Source: Methylotenera_A sp040387035
GTDB taxonomy: Bacteria; Pseudomonadota; Gammaproteobacteria; Burkholderiales; Methylophilaceae
Assembly: GCA_040387035.1 (NCBI GenBank)
Contig: JAZKEN010000063.1
Span: 9,562 to 73,561 of the forward strand
DNA length: 64,000 nucleotides
Direction of reading: 5' to 3'
Part shown: piece after piece, positions 1 to 8,755 of the stretch
Position numbering within the stretch: position 1 is the first letter of the stretch
Layout of the letters: each line of letters starts with the position of its first letter
The notes under the pieces: model-generated
The model's database searches: none
Seen by the model: only the letters and a program-made list of their open reading frames with translations
Told to the model about the DNA's origin: nothing
Position numbers and translations under genes: made by a program

Positions 1-1
1 C

Positions 2-499
2 AATGCCACGCATATCGAATCGATACCGGTAGTCGCCAAAAAATCCGCCACGGTGCCAGCGGCTCTTTTAGACCAGATCAAAGCAGAGCCTTCCACTGAT
101 AAGGCGGCTCTTCCTAAAGCAACAGCCGATTGGGTTGCTGATGCGATTGGGGTGGAGCTGGCTGGCATCCCTGGTGAGTGGTCAGAGGCTGAGGTGTATT
201 TGTCATTGCCAAGACCGGGTGGTGATGCCTGGTTAGTGATTGATCGTGCCAGCGGCGAGGTAAGCTATGAGCGAACCGACCGCGGCTGGGTTTCCTATTT
301 TAACGACCTGCATAAAGGTCGAAATACCGGCACGGCCTGGAGCTGGTTCCTGGATATCTTCTCAATTGCCGCGCTTGTGTTCTGTATCACAGGCCTATTT
401 ATGTTAAGCATGCACGCGGGCAACCGGCCAGCCACCTGGCCCTTGGTTGGCTTGGGCGTGGTATTGCCACTGGTTTTAGTCATTTTGTTCATTCATTAA
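2..499 (+). CDS. PepSY-type membrane protein, 5' end outside the window
   Basis: The reading frame is open from base 2, so the gene starts upstream; an internal GTG at 53 is only an apparent start. What is visible is a soluble PepSY-like stretch (the run VIDRASGEVSYE), then DLHKGRNTGTAWSWFLDIF, which is typical of the PepSY-associated transmembrane family (the LHKGR motif precedes a helix), and two hydrophobic helices at the C-terminus (about residues 98-118 and 127-147 from the GTG). Such proteins pass electrons across the inner membrane or assist periplasmic redox proteins. The next gene begins 39 bp downstream in the same direction, so this is the first visible gene of the flavin redox operon. 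Family assignment is fairly sure; exact function is inferred from neighbours. Confidence 0.75.
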   Translation, partial: NATHIESIPVVAKKSATVPAALLDQIKAEPSTDKAALPKATADWVADAIGVELAGIPGEWSEAEVYLSLPRPGGDAWLVIDRASGEVSYERTDRGWVSYFNDLHKGRNTGTAWSWFLDIFSIAALVFCITGLFMLSMHAGNRPATWPLVGLGVVLPLVLVILFIH

Positions 500-538
500 G
501 TTATTTAATTATTCAATTCGTTATAGGAGAAATCGTCA

Positions 539-1062
539 ATGCGTAAATGGGTTCCTGCAATTATGCCAACCTTGATCCCGGCTTTAGTTGCCGCTGTGTT
601 TGCTAATCAAGCGGTCGCTGCTGAAATCAGCCTTAAAGTGACACTGCCTCAAATCAATACCGCTGAATACCATCGCCCTTATGTGGCGATTTGGATTGAA
701 AAGCCGGACCAAAGCGTTGAAAAGAATCTGGCTGTTTGGTATAGCCAAAAGAAAACCGATAAAGGTGAGCAAAGCGATAAATGGTTGAAAGACCTGCGTC
801 AGTGGTGGCGTAAAAGCGGTCGTGAGCAATCTTTGCCAATGGATGGCGTAACGGGCGCTACACGTGCGGTTGGAGAGCATACCTTAACATTTAAAGAGCA
901 AGTGGCTAATTTGCCGGCGGGCCAATACAACATTGCGGTTGAAGCGGCACGTGAAAAAGGCGGCCGTGAGATTGTGCGCGTGCCATTCACCTGGCCGGCT
1001 AAAAAAGCGGAAACGCTCAAAGCTACAGGACAGCAAGAGCTAGGCGATATCGTTGTGGATTT
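539..1062 (+). CDS. DUF2271 periplasmic protein with flavinylation motif, 3' end in gap
   Basis: The ATG at 539 follows AGGAG with good spacing. Residues 1-28 form a signal peptide ending AVAA. The body matches the DUF2271 family (EISLKVTLPQI, YVAIWIEKPD, KWLKDLRQWW). At residues 102-108 lies DGVTGAT, which fits the ApbE target motif D-x-x-(S/T)-(G/S)-A-T, where the last Thr receives FMN. Only a few C-terminal residues should be missing in the 100-N gap, because the family normally ends shortly after the ELGDI stretch. With ApbE encoded just downstream, this is likely the flavinylated extracytoplasmic electron carrier of the operon. The motif is seen; flavinylation is inferred. Confidence 0.8.
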
Positions 1063-1162
1063 NNNNNNNNNNNNNNNNNNNNNNNNNNNNNNNNNNNNNN
1101 NNNNNNNNNNNNNNNNNNNNNNNNNNNNNNNNNNNNNNNNNNNNNNNNNNNNNNNNNNNNNN
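1063..1162. other. Assembly gap (100 N) between two different genes
   Basis: Exactly 100 N. The protein families on the two sides differ (DUF2271 to the left, DUF4198 C-terminal part to the right). The gap must hold the end of the first gene and roughly the first hundred codons of the second, so the true missing length is probably over 300 bp. Confidence 0.9.
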
Positions 1163-1663
1163 TTACGTTCTGGTTTCCGTGCCAACTGGAAAGATGCCGA
1201 GAATAAGCCTAAACGCTTTATGGGCACCGCTGAAGCTCTGGCAAAAGAAGTGCCTGCTGATGCAAAAGAGTTGCAGGTATCAGAAACAGACAGCCGTATG
1301 GAAAACTTTGTGACTGTGGGCAAGCCATCTGCGCTGAAAACTACGGGCAAAGGCCTTGAGATGGTGGTTGCTACACATCCCAATGATTTGGTGACCGGTG
1401 AGCCGGTTGAATTAAGCTTTTTGGTAGACGGCAAACCGACTGAAGGCGTTGAAGTCGCCATTATTCGTTCCCAATCGCGCTACAGGAACAGCGTGGAAGA
1501 AAAAACCTACAAAACAGATAAAAACGGTAAGTTGAAAGTAACCTTACCTGAAGCGGGATTGTATTGGTTAGATGCGGATTTTAAAGACAATAAAGTTTCA
1601 AATAAAGTGGCTAAAGAACGTGCATTGGCTTATGTGGTGACGCTGGAAGTATTGCCACAGTAA
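1163..1663 (+). CDS. DUF4198 family protein, 5' end in gap
   Basis: The first 167 visible codons read without interruption to a stop at 1661-1663. The sequence (KPKRFMGTAEALAKEVPADA, FVTVGKPSALK, THPNDLVTGEPVELSFLVDG, GLYWLDADF) is characteristic of the C-terminal two-thirds of DUF4198 proteins. These are periplasmic and usually start with a signal peptide and about a hundred further residues, all absent here because of the gap. The family often sits with DUF2271 and PepSY proteins in metal-responsive or flavin redox clusters. Its role is unknown; a carbohydrate-binding-like or carboxypeptidase-regulatory fold near the C-terminus is likely. ApbE starts 3 bp after the stop, so translation is probably coupled. 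Confidence 0.75.
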   Translation, partial: LRSGFRANWKDAENKPKRFMGTAEALAKEVPADAKELQVSETDSRMENFVTVGKPSALKTTGKGLEMVVATHPNDLVTGEPVELSFLVDGKPTEGVEVAIIRSQSRYRNSVEEKTYKTDKNGKLKVTLPEAGLYWLDADFKDNKVSNKVAKERALAYVVTLEVLPQ

Positions 1664-1666
1664 ACG

Positions 1667-2674
1667 ATGCGGCGTGTATTAATACCACAGACCCTGCAAA
1701 CATTACCGCAGCAATTACCGACCGGTGAGTTGCACACACTAAGCGGGCAGGCCATGGGAACAACCTGGACTGTCCGCTATGTCAACCCTCATCAACAATC
1801 GGATATCGCTGTTCGCGCACTGATTGAAAATGAGCTGGATTTAGTCGTGTCGCAAATGAGTACTTGGGAACAAAGCTCTAATCTGAGTGTTTTCAATCGC
1901 GCGGATGCCAATACATGGCATAGCTTACCGGCCGCTTTTTTTGCCGTCCTGGATTGTGCATTGAAAATAGCGGCTGATACAGATGGCGCCTTTGATCCAA
2001 CGGTTGGGCCACTGGTGAACCTATGGGGCTTTGGCCCGCAAGGGCAACGCAGGAATCCACCCGATGAGGCGCAAGTCAATGCCACCCGAGCCTATTGTGG
2101 TTGGAAAAAACTCAAACTGGATAGTGAGGGCAGGCGCGCCTTGCAGCCAGGTGGTGTGTATGTCGATTTTTCTGGTATTGCAAAAGGTTATAGCGTTGAC
2201 AGGGTTGCACAGGCACTGCAAAAATCAGGCCTGGAAAATTACCTGATCGAAGTCGGTGGAGAGCTATACGGCAGGGGCATCAAGCCGGATGGACAACCAT
2301 GGTGGGTCGCGCTAGAAACATCTCCTGATGCTTCTGCTGTTACGCAATCTGTGGTGGCTCTGCATGCCACGGCTGTAGCGACATCAGGCGATTACCGGCG
2401 CTATTTCGAACATAACGGCAATCACTATGCCCATACCATTGACCCCCGCACAGGCTTTCCTATTAACCGCGCAAGCAATGCACTGGTTTCAGTCACCGTG
2501 ATGCATGCTGAATGCATGGTAGCGGATGCGCTGGCAACGGCTTTTACCGTAATGGGTGTAGAAGCGGCGCTGGCTTACGCAAAAAAGAAAGAGATTGCCG
2601 TGTTATTGATTGAACAAAAGGCAGATGGTTTTGCAGAGCATTTCTCCCCTCAATTAATGGCGATGCTGGAATGA
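1667..2674 (+). CDS. apbE: FAD:protein FMN transferase
   Basis: 335 residues, normal for ApbE. The enzyme moves FMN from FAD onto a Thr of target proteins in the periplasm. Visible family motifs are AMGTTWTV near residue 30, DFSGIAKGYSVD, EVGGE, and HTIDPRTGFP near the metal and FAD site. There is no clear N-terminal signal peptide or lipobox, although most ApbE proteins work outside the cytoplasm; a short unstructured N-terminus precedes the domain. The start lies 3 bp after the DUF4198 stop, and the last four bases (ATGA) overlap the following reductase gene. The likely substrate is the DUF2271 protein at 539. Confidence 0.93.
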   Translation: MRRVLIPQTLQTLPQQLPTGELHTLSGQAMGTTWTVRYVNPHQQSDIAVRALIENELDLVVSQMSTWEQSSNLSVFNRADANTWHSLPAAFFAVLDCALKIAADTDGAFDPTVGPLVNLWGFGPQGQRRNPPDEAQVNATRAYCGWKKLKLDSEGRRALQPGGVYVDFSGIAKGYSVDRVAQALQKSGLENYLIEVGGELYGRGIKPDGQPWWVALETSPDASAVTQSVVALHATAVATSGDYRRYFEHNGNHYAHTIDPRTGFPINRASNALVSVTVMHAECMVADALATAFTVMGVEAALAYAKKKEIAVLLIEQKADGFAEHFSPQLMAMLE

Positions 2675-4269
2675 ACTACTTACTCGCAGGTTTAAGCTTG
2701 TTCATCGCCCATCCGGCCTATGCGGCTGGTATAGGCATGCCTCATATCGTCAACGCCGCTATTGTCGTCACCCTCTATGTTATCTTTTGTGCCTGGTTTA
2801 TCTGGCGTTACCAGAAAAGAACAGCTCAACATGTACTGGAAAATAAACTGGCTAACTCTGGCGCAGGTCTGCGGGACGAAAGTACTATTTTAATTGCTTA
2901 TGCCAGCCAGACCGGTAATGCCGAGCAGCTCGCCAAAAAGACGGCTGAATCACTTAAAGCAGCAGGATTAGCGATTGAGATACATCCGCTAACTTCAGTC
3001 GATACGGCTATGTTGCAGGCTTTTACCCGCGTTTTATTTGTGGTGAGCACGACGGGTGAGGGAGATGCCCCGGATAATGCAGGTAAATTCTTAACGGAAG
3101 TCATGCACCGCAATGGTGACTTTCCCGATCTTAAGTATGTCATCCTGGCTTTAGGCGATAGTAGCTATACACATTTCTGCGGATTCGGGCATACACTTGA
3201 GGCATGGTTACAGCATTCACACGCGCTACCTTTATTCGATATTGTAGAGGTTGACCGCAATGATGATGGCGCATTAAGGCATTGGCAATATCAACTGGGT
3301 GTGCTGGCAAAAGACACTGAAATGGCCGATTGGAACACGCCGGATTACCAGCGCTGGAAACTGGTTAGCCGCATACAATTGAATCAAGGCAGCGTTGGTG
3401 CGCCTGTTTACCATTTAAGCTTATCGTCGCAAAAGAAACATATGCACTGGCAAGCGGGTGATATCGCAGAAGTCGGGCCGCGCAATTCATCCCAGTCAGT
3501 GGATGCGTTTTTAAAACACCTGGATTTGGATGGTTCTGCTCCAGTGCAGTCAGCTAACATTACGCTAAGTGAGGCATTGCAGGATAAATTGCTGCCGCAT
3601 GATGAAATTGGTTTTAAGGCACTACATGGCTTGGATAGCGAAGCGATTTTGCTGGCATTAAAAACACTCCCGCACCGTGAATATTCCATTGCCTCTATCC
3701 CTCAAAATGGTCGCCTGGAATTGCTTATCCGCCAGACACATTATGAAGATGGTCGCTTAGGTATTGGTTCGGGATGGCTGACAGAGTACGCAGTGATCAA
3801 AAGCGATATTGCCTTGCGCATTCGGGAGAACACCGCATTTCATCCGCCAGCGCATGAGATACCATTGATTTTGATCGGCAATGGTACAGGCATTGCAGGA
3901 TTAAGAGCGCATCTTAAAGCGCGTGTGGCAGCAGGACAAGGCAACAACTGGCTAATCTTTGGTGAACGTCATGCTGAGCACGACTTCTATTTCAGGGATG
4001 AGTTGCATGGCTGGCGCAACCAGGGATTGATCGCCAGGCTGGAAACCGCTTTTTCGCGCGACCAAGCTGAGCGTGTATATGTGCAGGACATTGTCAGGTC
4101 GGTTGCGCCTGAGATTAAAAAGTGGGTAGAGGACGGTGCTGCGATTTACGTTTGCGGCAGCGCCAACGGCATGGCGCCTGCCGTACATAGTGAACTGCTC
4201 GCAAGCCTGGGTGAGGGTACTTTATCTACGCTAACGGCATCTGGCCGCTATCGCCGCGACGTGTATTAA
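2671..4269 (+). CDS. Membrane-anchored flavodoxin/FNR-type reductase (sulfite reductase flavoprotein-like)
   Basis: 532 residues. The N-terminus has a hydrophobic segment (about 1-18) and a membrane helix (about 27-46). A flavodoxin domain follows (IAYASQTGNAEQLAKK, then STTGEGDAPDNAGKF and LGDSSYTHFCGFG for FMN binding), then an FAD domain with REYSIASI (RxYS motif) and a NAD(P)H domain (LILIGNGTGIAGLRAHL, IYVCGSANGMAPAVH, ending RYRRDVY). This is the diflavin reductase layout of CysJ or cytochrome P450 reductase, fixed to the membrane. It probably takes electrons from NADPH in the cytoplasm and feeds the PepSY and DUF2271 partners. It overlaps apbE by 4 bp, so the two are co-translated. Confidence 0.87.
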   Translation: MNYLLAGLSLFIAHPAYAAGIGMPHIVNAAIVVTLYVIFCAWFIWRYQKRTAQHVLENKLANSGAGLRDESTILIAYASQTGNAEQLAKKTAESLKAAGLAIEIHPLTSVDTAMLQAFTRVLFVVSTTGEGDAPDNAGKFLTEVMHRNGDFPDLKYVILALGDSSYTHFCGFGHTLEAWLQHSHALPLFDIVEVDRNDDGALRHWQYQLGVLAKDTEMADWNTPDYQRWKLVSRIQLNQGSVGAPVYHLSLSSQKKHMHWQAGDIAEVGPRNSSQSVDAFLKHLDLDGSAPVQSANITLSEALQDKLLPHDEIGFKALHGLDSEAILLALKTLPHREYSIASIPQNGRLELLIRQTHYEDGRLGIGSGWLTEYAVIKSDIALRIRENTAFHPPAHEIPLILIGNGTGIAGLRAHLKARVAAGQGNNWLIFGERHAEHDFYFRDELHGWRNQGLIARLETAFSRDQAERVYVQDIVRSVAPEIKKWVEDGAAIYVCGSANGMAPAVHSELLASLGEGTLSTLTASGRYRRDVY

Positions 4270-4352
4270 TCCCATCATACTCATCTACAACCTTGACGCT
4301 ATGGTTAACATTCACCATGATGTCATACACTGATATTTTCAGATTGCGATAA

Positions 4353-4934
4353 ATGATCGGTATTTTATTAGCAGCGGGTTACTCACGCCGGTTCGGCATG
4401 ATGGATAAGCTTTTACAGCCATTGCCGGATGGCCGACCAATCGCCATTGCATCCGCTGAAAGCTTAATACAGGCGATTCCAACTTGTATCGCTGTGCTGA
4501 GGGCAGAAAATCAAGTGCTGGCAGAGTCGCTGTTGAGCAGGGGGTTTAATCTTGTTTTTTGCGACGAAGACAAGCAGGAAATGGCAGATAGCCTCGCCAC
4601 AGCGATTCACTATTCAGCACAATTCCCAGAATCAAATGATGGCTTTGTTATCGCCCTGGCAGATATGCCCTATATCCATACTTCCACCATTAGCGCCGTA
4701 GCAGGGCAACTCAATGCAGGCGCAGCAATCGTTATTCCAACCTACCAGGGCCAGCGCGGGCATCCGGTAGGGTTTTCTGCGAAATTCCGCAACGAATTAG
4801 AGAGTTTGCAAGGCGATGAAGGTGCGCGTTCCATTATTAAACGCCATTCAAATGCGGTGACTCTTATCGCTTGCGAAGATGCGGGCATCCTGGCGGATAT
4901 CGATACGCCTGCCGATTTAAAGCAAGCGGATTAA
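4353..4934 (+). CDS. mocA: Molybdenum cofactor cytidylyltransferase-like nucleotidyltransferase
   Basis: 193 residues, MobA-like NTP transferase. The N-terminal signature LLAAGYSRRFG binds the nucleotide, ALADMPYI carries the metal-binding Asp, and GHPVGF and DIDTPADL are conserved in MocA. MocA adds CMP to molybdopterin to make the MCD cofactor used by xanthine-oxidase-family enzymes. It is convergent with xdhC and close to an IorAB-type hydroxylase, which is the usual setting. The stops of mocA and xdhC are only 4 bp apart, with no room for an intrinsic terminator. Confidence 0.85.
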   Translation: MIGILLAAGYSRRFGMMDKLLQPLPDGRPIAIASAESLIQAIPTCIAVLRAENQVLAESLLSRGFNLVFCDEDKQEMADSLATAIHYSAQFPESNDGFVIALADMPYIHTSTISAVAGQLNAGAAIVIPTYQGQRGHPVGFSAKFRNELESLQGDEGARSIIKRHSNAVTLIACEDAGILADIDTPADLKQAD

Positions 4935-4938
4935 ATAA

Positions 4939-5928
4939 TTAGGCGCTGACCGCACAGCCCACATCGCGAATAAAGTGTGTACCCATTTTAAGTTGCTGGG
5001 CCCTCACTTGAATCAACTCAGCCAAAATGGCGATAGCGATTTCTGCAGGGGTACGGCTACCAATCTGCAAGCCTACCGGGCCGCGCAAAGTAGCGATCTC
5101 AAGCTCATTCAAGTCAAACATGCGCATGCGTTCACGCCGCTTTTCCTGATTTTTATGTGAACCAAGAGCGCCCACATAAAACGCATCCGATTTAAGCGCT
5201 TCCAGCAAGGCCATATCGTCCAGTTTAGGATCATGCGTCACGGCGACAATGGCGGTATGCGCATCCGGATTGATTTCCAGCACCACATCGTCCGGCATGC
5301 CTTCAATCCAAGTCACGCCTTCTACATGCCATTCATCGCGAATCTCTTGGCGCGGCTCACAGATCAGCACATCAAAATCCAGCACCTGCGCCATACTCGC
5401 TAAGGTAGAGCCTAGTTGATTGGCGCCTATAATCAGCAGCCGCCATTGCGGTCCGAAATAAGTGTGAAACCAATCACCTTCGATTTTTGGTAGGCCTTCC
5501 GGCAGTACCTGTATCAGCTTAACCTGCCCAGTGCTTAAATTAACCGAACGTTTCATTAGTTTACGCACGTCTAAAGCCTGCACCAGCGACAACAGTTGCG
5601 CCGCATCATTTAATGGTTCAGCTACAATCTGCAAACGGCCACCGCACGGAATATTAAAGCGCCGCGCTTCATCCCTGCTAATACCATACTCCATCACAGA
5701 GGGCGTTTTGGGCAAGACTTGATTGCGCGCCTTATCGGATAGATCATCCTCAATACAGCCCCCGGAAACGGAACCCACCAAATGCCCGTCTTCGCGTACC
5801 ACCAGTATGGCACCGGGCAAGCGTGGGGCAGAGCCCCAGGTTTGCAAAACGGTGAATAGGTGCGCTTTGTAGCCGTTTTTCAGCCATTGCAGCGCGTGTG
5901 TCAACACTTCCAAGTCAGCCGATTTCAT
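4939..5928 (-). CDS. xdhC: XdhC/CoxI family molybdenum hydroxylase maturation factor
   Basis: 329 residues from the ATG at 5926-5928, chosen because GGGAGG stands just before it. A longer frame to 6009 would run into the upstream gene. The N-terminal XdhC_CoxI domain shows TVLQTWGSAPRLPGA and GSVSGGCIEDDL; the C-terminal Rossmann domain shows LLIIGANQLGS, AIVAVTHDPKLDDMALL and FYVGALGS. XdhC binds Moco, helps its sulfuration and inserts it into the hydroxylase. The gene starts 16 bp after the large subunit stop, so it is the third gene of the iorA-iorB-xdhC operon. Confidence 0.9.
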   Translation of the reverse strand: MKSADLEVLTHALQWLKNGYKAHLFTVLQTWGSAPRLPGAILVVREDGHLVGSVSGGCIEDDLSDKARNQVLPKTPSVMEYGISRDEARRFNIPCGGRLQIVAEPLNDAAQLLSLVQALDVRKLMKRSVNLSTGQVKLIQVLPEGLPKIEGDWFHTYFGPQWRLLIIGANQLGSTLASMAQVLDFDVLICEPRQEIRDEWHVEGVTWIEGMPDDVVLEINPDAHTAIVAVTHDPKLDDMALLEALKSDAFYVGALGSHKNQEKRRERMRMFDLNELEIATLRGPVGLQIGSRTPAEIAIAILAELIQVRAQQLKMGTHFIRDVGCAVSA

Positions 5929-5944
5929 ATTGCCTCCCCAGTGC

Positions 5945-8131
5945 CTAAGCGAGTTGATTGCCAATCGGCAGCGTGCGTATACGTTTACCGGTAGCAGCAA
6001 AAATAGCATTGGTTACCGCAGGCGCTACTGGCGGCAGGCCAGGCTCACCGACACCACCCATTTTTTCAGTACTTTGTACGATATACACTTCTACCTTGGG
6101 CATATTAGCCATGCGCATCACCTGGTAATCATGAAAGTTAGACTGCTGAACCATGCCATCTTTAAAAGTGATTTCGCTTTGCAAAGCCGCGCCCAAGCCA
6201 TATGAAACAGACGATTCCATTTGCGCTTTTAATGAATCCGGGTTTACCGCAAGACCGCAATCAATCGCAGAAACGATACGATGCACCTTGATTTCACCAT
6301 TGCTAACAGACACTTCTGCCACTTGCGCCACAAAGCTGCCAAATGACTCATGTACGGCAATACCGCGGAATACACCTTTGGCTAAGGGTTGATTCCAGCC
6401 CGCTTTTTCAGCGGCTAAATTCAGTGCCGCCAGATGCCTTGGATGGTCCTTCAACAAGGCACGGCGATATTCCAGCGGGTCTTTTTTAGCCAGGTTAGCC
6501 AACTCATCAATCAGGCTTTCCATGACAAACGCTGTGTGGCTGTGGCCGACTGACCGCCACCAGAGAACAGGCACGCTGGATTTAACGGTGTGCAAGCTCA
6601 CCTGGTAATTAGGAATGCTTTTTAAATAAGGTGAGTCTGCTGTGCCTTCTACAGAGGTTGCATCAACGCCATCTTTGATTTGAAACGCTTCAAATGGCGT
6701 GCCCAACATAATGGATTGACCCACTGCGACGTGCTCCCAGGCCGATGGCATACCATTGGCGTCCAAAGCTATTTTAGCTTTGTGTACGAACATAGGGCGG
6801 TAATAGCCGCCTTTCACATCGTCTTCACGGCTCCAAACGGTTTTTACCGGAACGCCAGCGGCTTTGGCCACTTGCACGGCTTCTGATACAAAGTCGGCTG
6901 CCGGATTTGCACGCCGGCCAAAACCACCACCCAGGAATAGGGTATGGATTTTGACTTGCTCCGGTTTTAAGCCCAGTATTTTTGCCGCCGCTGCTTGGTC
7001 TGTGCCTTGCATTTGCGTACCGGTCCAAATCCCGCAGCCGTCTTTTTCAATCTTTACTGAGCAATTGAGCGGTTCCATTGGTGAATGTGCCAAATAGGGC
7101 AGCGCGTATTCGGCTTCAACGAATTTACCGGCTTTAGCCATTGCCGCTTTATTGTCACCGGCTTTTGATGCGATCAAGCCGGTAGTTGCAGCCATTTTTT
7201 TGTACTCAGCCAATAAAGCTTTTGAATCCAGACTGGCATTTTCGCCCAGATCCCAATCCACTTTTAGCGCCTCACGGCCTTTTTTTGCCGCCCAGTAATT
7301 GTCGGCAATCACGGCAACACCAGTCGGCACTTGCACCACTTGGCGTACACCTTTTATCTGTTTGGCAGCAGCTGCATCAAAGGTTTTAACTTTTCCGCCA
7401 AACACCGGTGAACGTGCGACCATCGCTATCATCAGGCCATCAAAGTGGATATCCTGGCCAAAGATGGCCGTGCCATTTATTTTTTCAGGGCCATCAAGGC
7501 GCTTGGTGGCTTTGCCAATGATTTTCCAGTCTTTGGGGTCTTTAAGCGTAATCGCTTTCGGCGTTTCCAGTTTGGCGGCTGCCTCTGCCAGGTCGCCATA
7601 AGGGATTTTTTTATCACCACTGATGACAAAGCCGTTTTCAGTTTTTAAGGTATCAGCAGCAACTCCCAATTCTGTTGCGGCAGCATTTATAAGCAACGCG
7701 CGCGATAAGGCGCCCGCCTGGCGGTAACGGTCGAATTCAGACCAGGTGGTAGAAGAGCCGCCTGTAATCTGCAGGCCATAAGCCGTGTGAATATATTCAG
7801 GTGCGGCAGAAGCATGTTCTACCTTGATTTTGCTCCAGTCTGCATCCAGCTCTTCGGCAATCAGCATGGGCAGCGTGGTCCAGATGCTTTGACCCATCTC
7901 GCTGTGCGCCAGCATCACGGTGATCGTGTTATCGGTACCTATGCGTAAAAAAGCATTGGGCGAGGGTAGTTTTGCGGCATCCTTGGCGGCGTCAGGGGCT
8001 GTATCAGCCACAGAGCCAGGCATTAAGAAACGCTTGGCATGAGGGATAGTAAAACCAATAATCAGGCCGCCTGCAACGAGCGCAGTGGCTTTAATAAAGG
8101 TACGTCTGGACATGTTTAAAGGCGCATTCAT
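5945..8131 (-). CDS. Molybdopterin-binding subunit, isoquinoline 1-oxidoreductase beta (IorB)-like, Tat-exported
   Basis: 728 residues with AAGGAG six bases before the ATG. The N-terminus carries a twin-arginine signal (SRRTFIK, then a hydrophobic stretch to about residue 30), so the folded enzyme is periplasmic. Family features are MGQSIWTTLPMLIAEELD, GGGFGRRANPAADFV and the C-terminal GVGEPGLPPVAPAVTNA, which holds the catalytic Glu of the xanthine oxidase family. Such enzymes hydroxylate N-heterocycles or oxidise aldehydes and pass electrons through the 2Fe-2S subunit to cytochromes; the substrate cannot be read from sequence. It lies 10 bp after the small subunit gene and before xdhC. Confidence 0.88.
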   Translation of the reverse strand: MNAPLNMSRRTFIKATALVAGGLIIGFTIPHAKRFLMPGSVADTAPDAAKDAAKLPSPNAFLRIGTDNTITVMLAHSEMGQSIWTTLPMLIAEELDADWSKIKVEHASAAPEYIHTAYGLQITGGSSTTWSEFDRYRQAGALSRALLINAAATELGVAADTLKTENGFVISGDKKIPYGDLAEAAAKLETPKAITLKDPKDWKIIGKATKRLDGPEKINGTAIFGQDIHFDGLMIAMVARSPVFGGKVKTFDAAAAKQIKGVRQVVQVPTGVAVIADNYWAAKKGREALKVDWDLGENASLDSKALLAEYKKMAATTGLIASKAGDNKAAMAKAGKFVEAEYALPYLAHSPMEPLNCSVKIEKDGCGIWTGTQMQGTDQAAAAKILGLKPEQVKIHTLFLGGGFGRRANPAADFVSEAVQVAKAAGVPVKTVWSREDDVKGGYYRPMFVHKAKIALDANGMPSAWEHVAVGQSIMLGTPFEAFQIKDGVDATSVEGTADSPYLKSIPNYQVSLHTVKSSVPVLWWRSVGHSHTAFVMESLIDELANLAKKDPLEYRRALLKDHPRHLAALNLAAEKAGWNQPLAKGVFRGIAVHESFGSFVAQVAEVSVSNGEIKVHRIVSAIDCGLAVNPDSLKAQMESSVSYGLGAALQSEITFKDGMVQQSNFHDYQVMRMANMPKVEVYIVQSTEKMGGVGEPGLPPVAPAVTNAIFAATGKRIRTLPIGNQLA

Positions 8132-8141
8132 GGTCGGCTCC

Positions 8142-8600
8142 TTAAGCTAATTTGCGGGCAGCGTTGTGAATGGCCGCACGGATGCGCGGATAGGTACCAC
8201 AGCGGCAGATATTGCCAGTCATTGCCGCATCGATATCGGCATCGCTTGGTTTCTGATTGGTGGCGAGCAGGGCGGTGGCCGCCATGATCTGCCCGGATTG
8301 GCAATATCCACACTGCACCACATCAATTTCACTCCATGCAGATTGCACCGCCTGACCGATTTTCTGGTTTTGCATGTCCTCAATGGTGGTGATTTTCTTG
8401 CCGGCTGCGGCGCTGACTGGCGTGATGCAGGAACGAATCGCTTGCCCATCCAGGTGCACTGTACAGGCACCGCACAGCGACATGCCGCAGCCAAACTTGG
8501 TGCCGGTTAAATGTAAAACATCCCGCAGCGCCCATAGAATCGGCATATCATCTTGTACATCGAGTTGTTGTTCTTTGCCATTGATATTCAACGTAATCAT
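8142..8600 (-). CDS. 2Fe-2S subunit of molybdenum hydroxylase, IorA-like
   Basis: 152 residues, the usual length. The N-terminal plant-type ferredoxin domain has CGMSLCGACTVHLDG plus a later Cys, and the C-terminal [2Fe-2S]-binding domain has CGYCQSGQIM and GNICRCGTYPRI. It moves electrons from the molybdenum centre to an outside acceptor. It has no signal peptide and is presumably carried out with the Tat-targeted large subunit. It is the first gene of the operon and is divergent from a LysR gene, with a 155-bp shared control region. Confidence 0.92.
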   Translation of the reverse strand: MITLNINGKEQQLDVQDDMPILWALRDVLHLTGTKFGCGMSLCGACTVHLDGQAIRSCITPVSAAAGKKITTIEDMQNQKIGQAVQSAWSEIDVVQCGYCQSGQIMAATALLATNQKPSDADIDAAMTGNICRCGTYPRIRAAIHNAARKLA

Positions 8601-8699
8601 GCTGTCTGGCTCCTTGATTTTCGTTATGCTTGGTTATTATTATAAAAATTCATTTGTTCAGGCAACATAATCGCATAGTGTAAGTAGCCATAATATGGA

Positions 8700-8728
8700 A
8701 TAATTTGGAATTGATAATTCCAAATTAT
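8700..8728. promoter_or_regulatory. Perfect 13-bp inverted repeat, likely LysR operator
   Basis: The arms are 8700-8712 (ATAATTTGGAATT) and 8716-8728, separated by GAT. The repeat sits between the divergent iorA-like and lysR genes, 28 bp before the lysR start. A partly similar TATGGAATA lies just upstream at about 8694. LysR regulators normally bind T-N11-A dyads in this position, so this is the best candidate for the recognition site. Confidence 0.6.
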
Positions 8729-8755
8729 GGATTAATTGTTTCAATTCATTAAATC

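Noticed and set aside
539..1663. Single 374-residue protein across the first N block
   Set aside because: The two sides belong to different families; the open frame depends on 100 placeholder bases.
4939..6009. XdhC start at 6009
   Set aside because: The extra 27 residues overlap the upstream hydroxylase gene and lack a ribosome site; ATG 5928 has GGGAGG.
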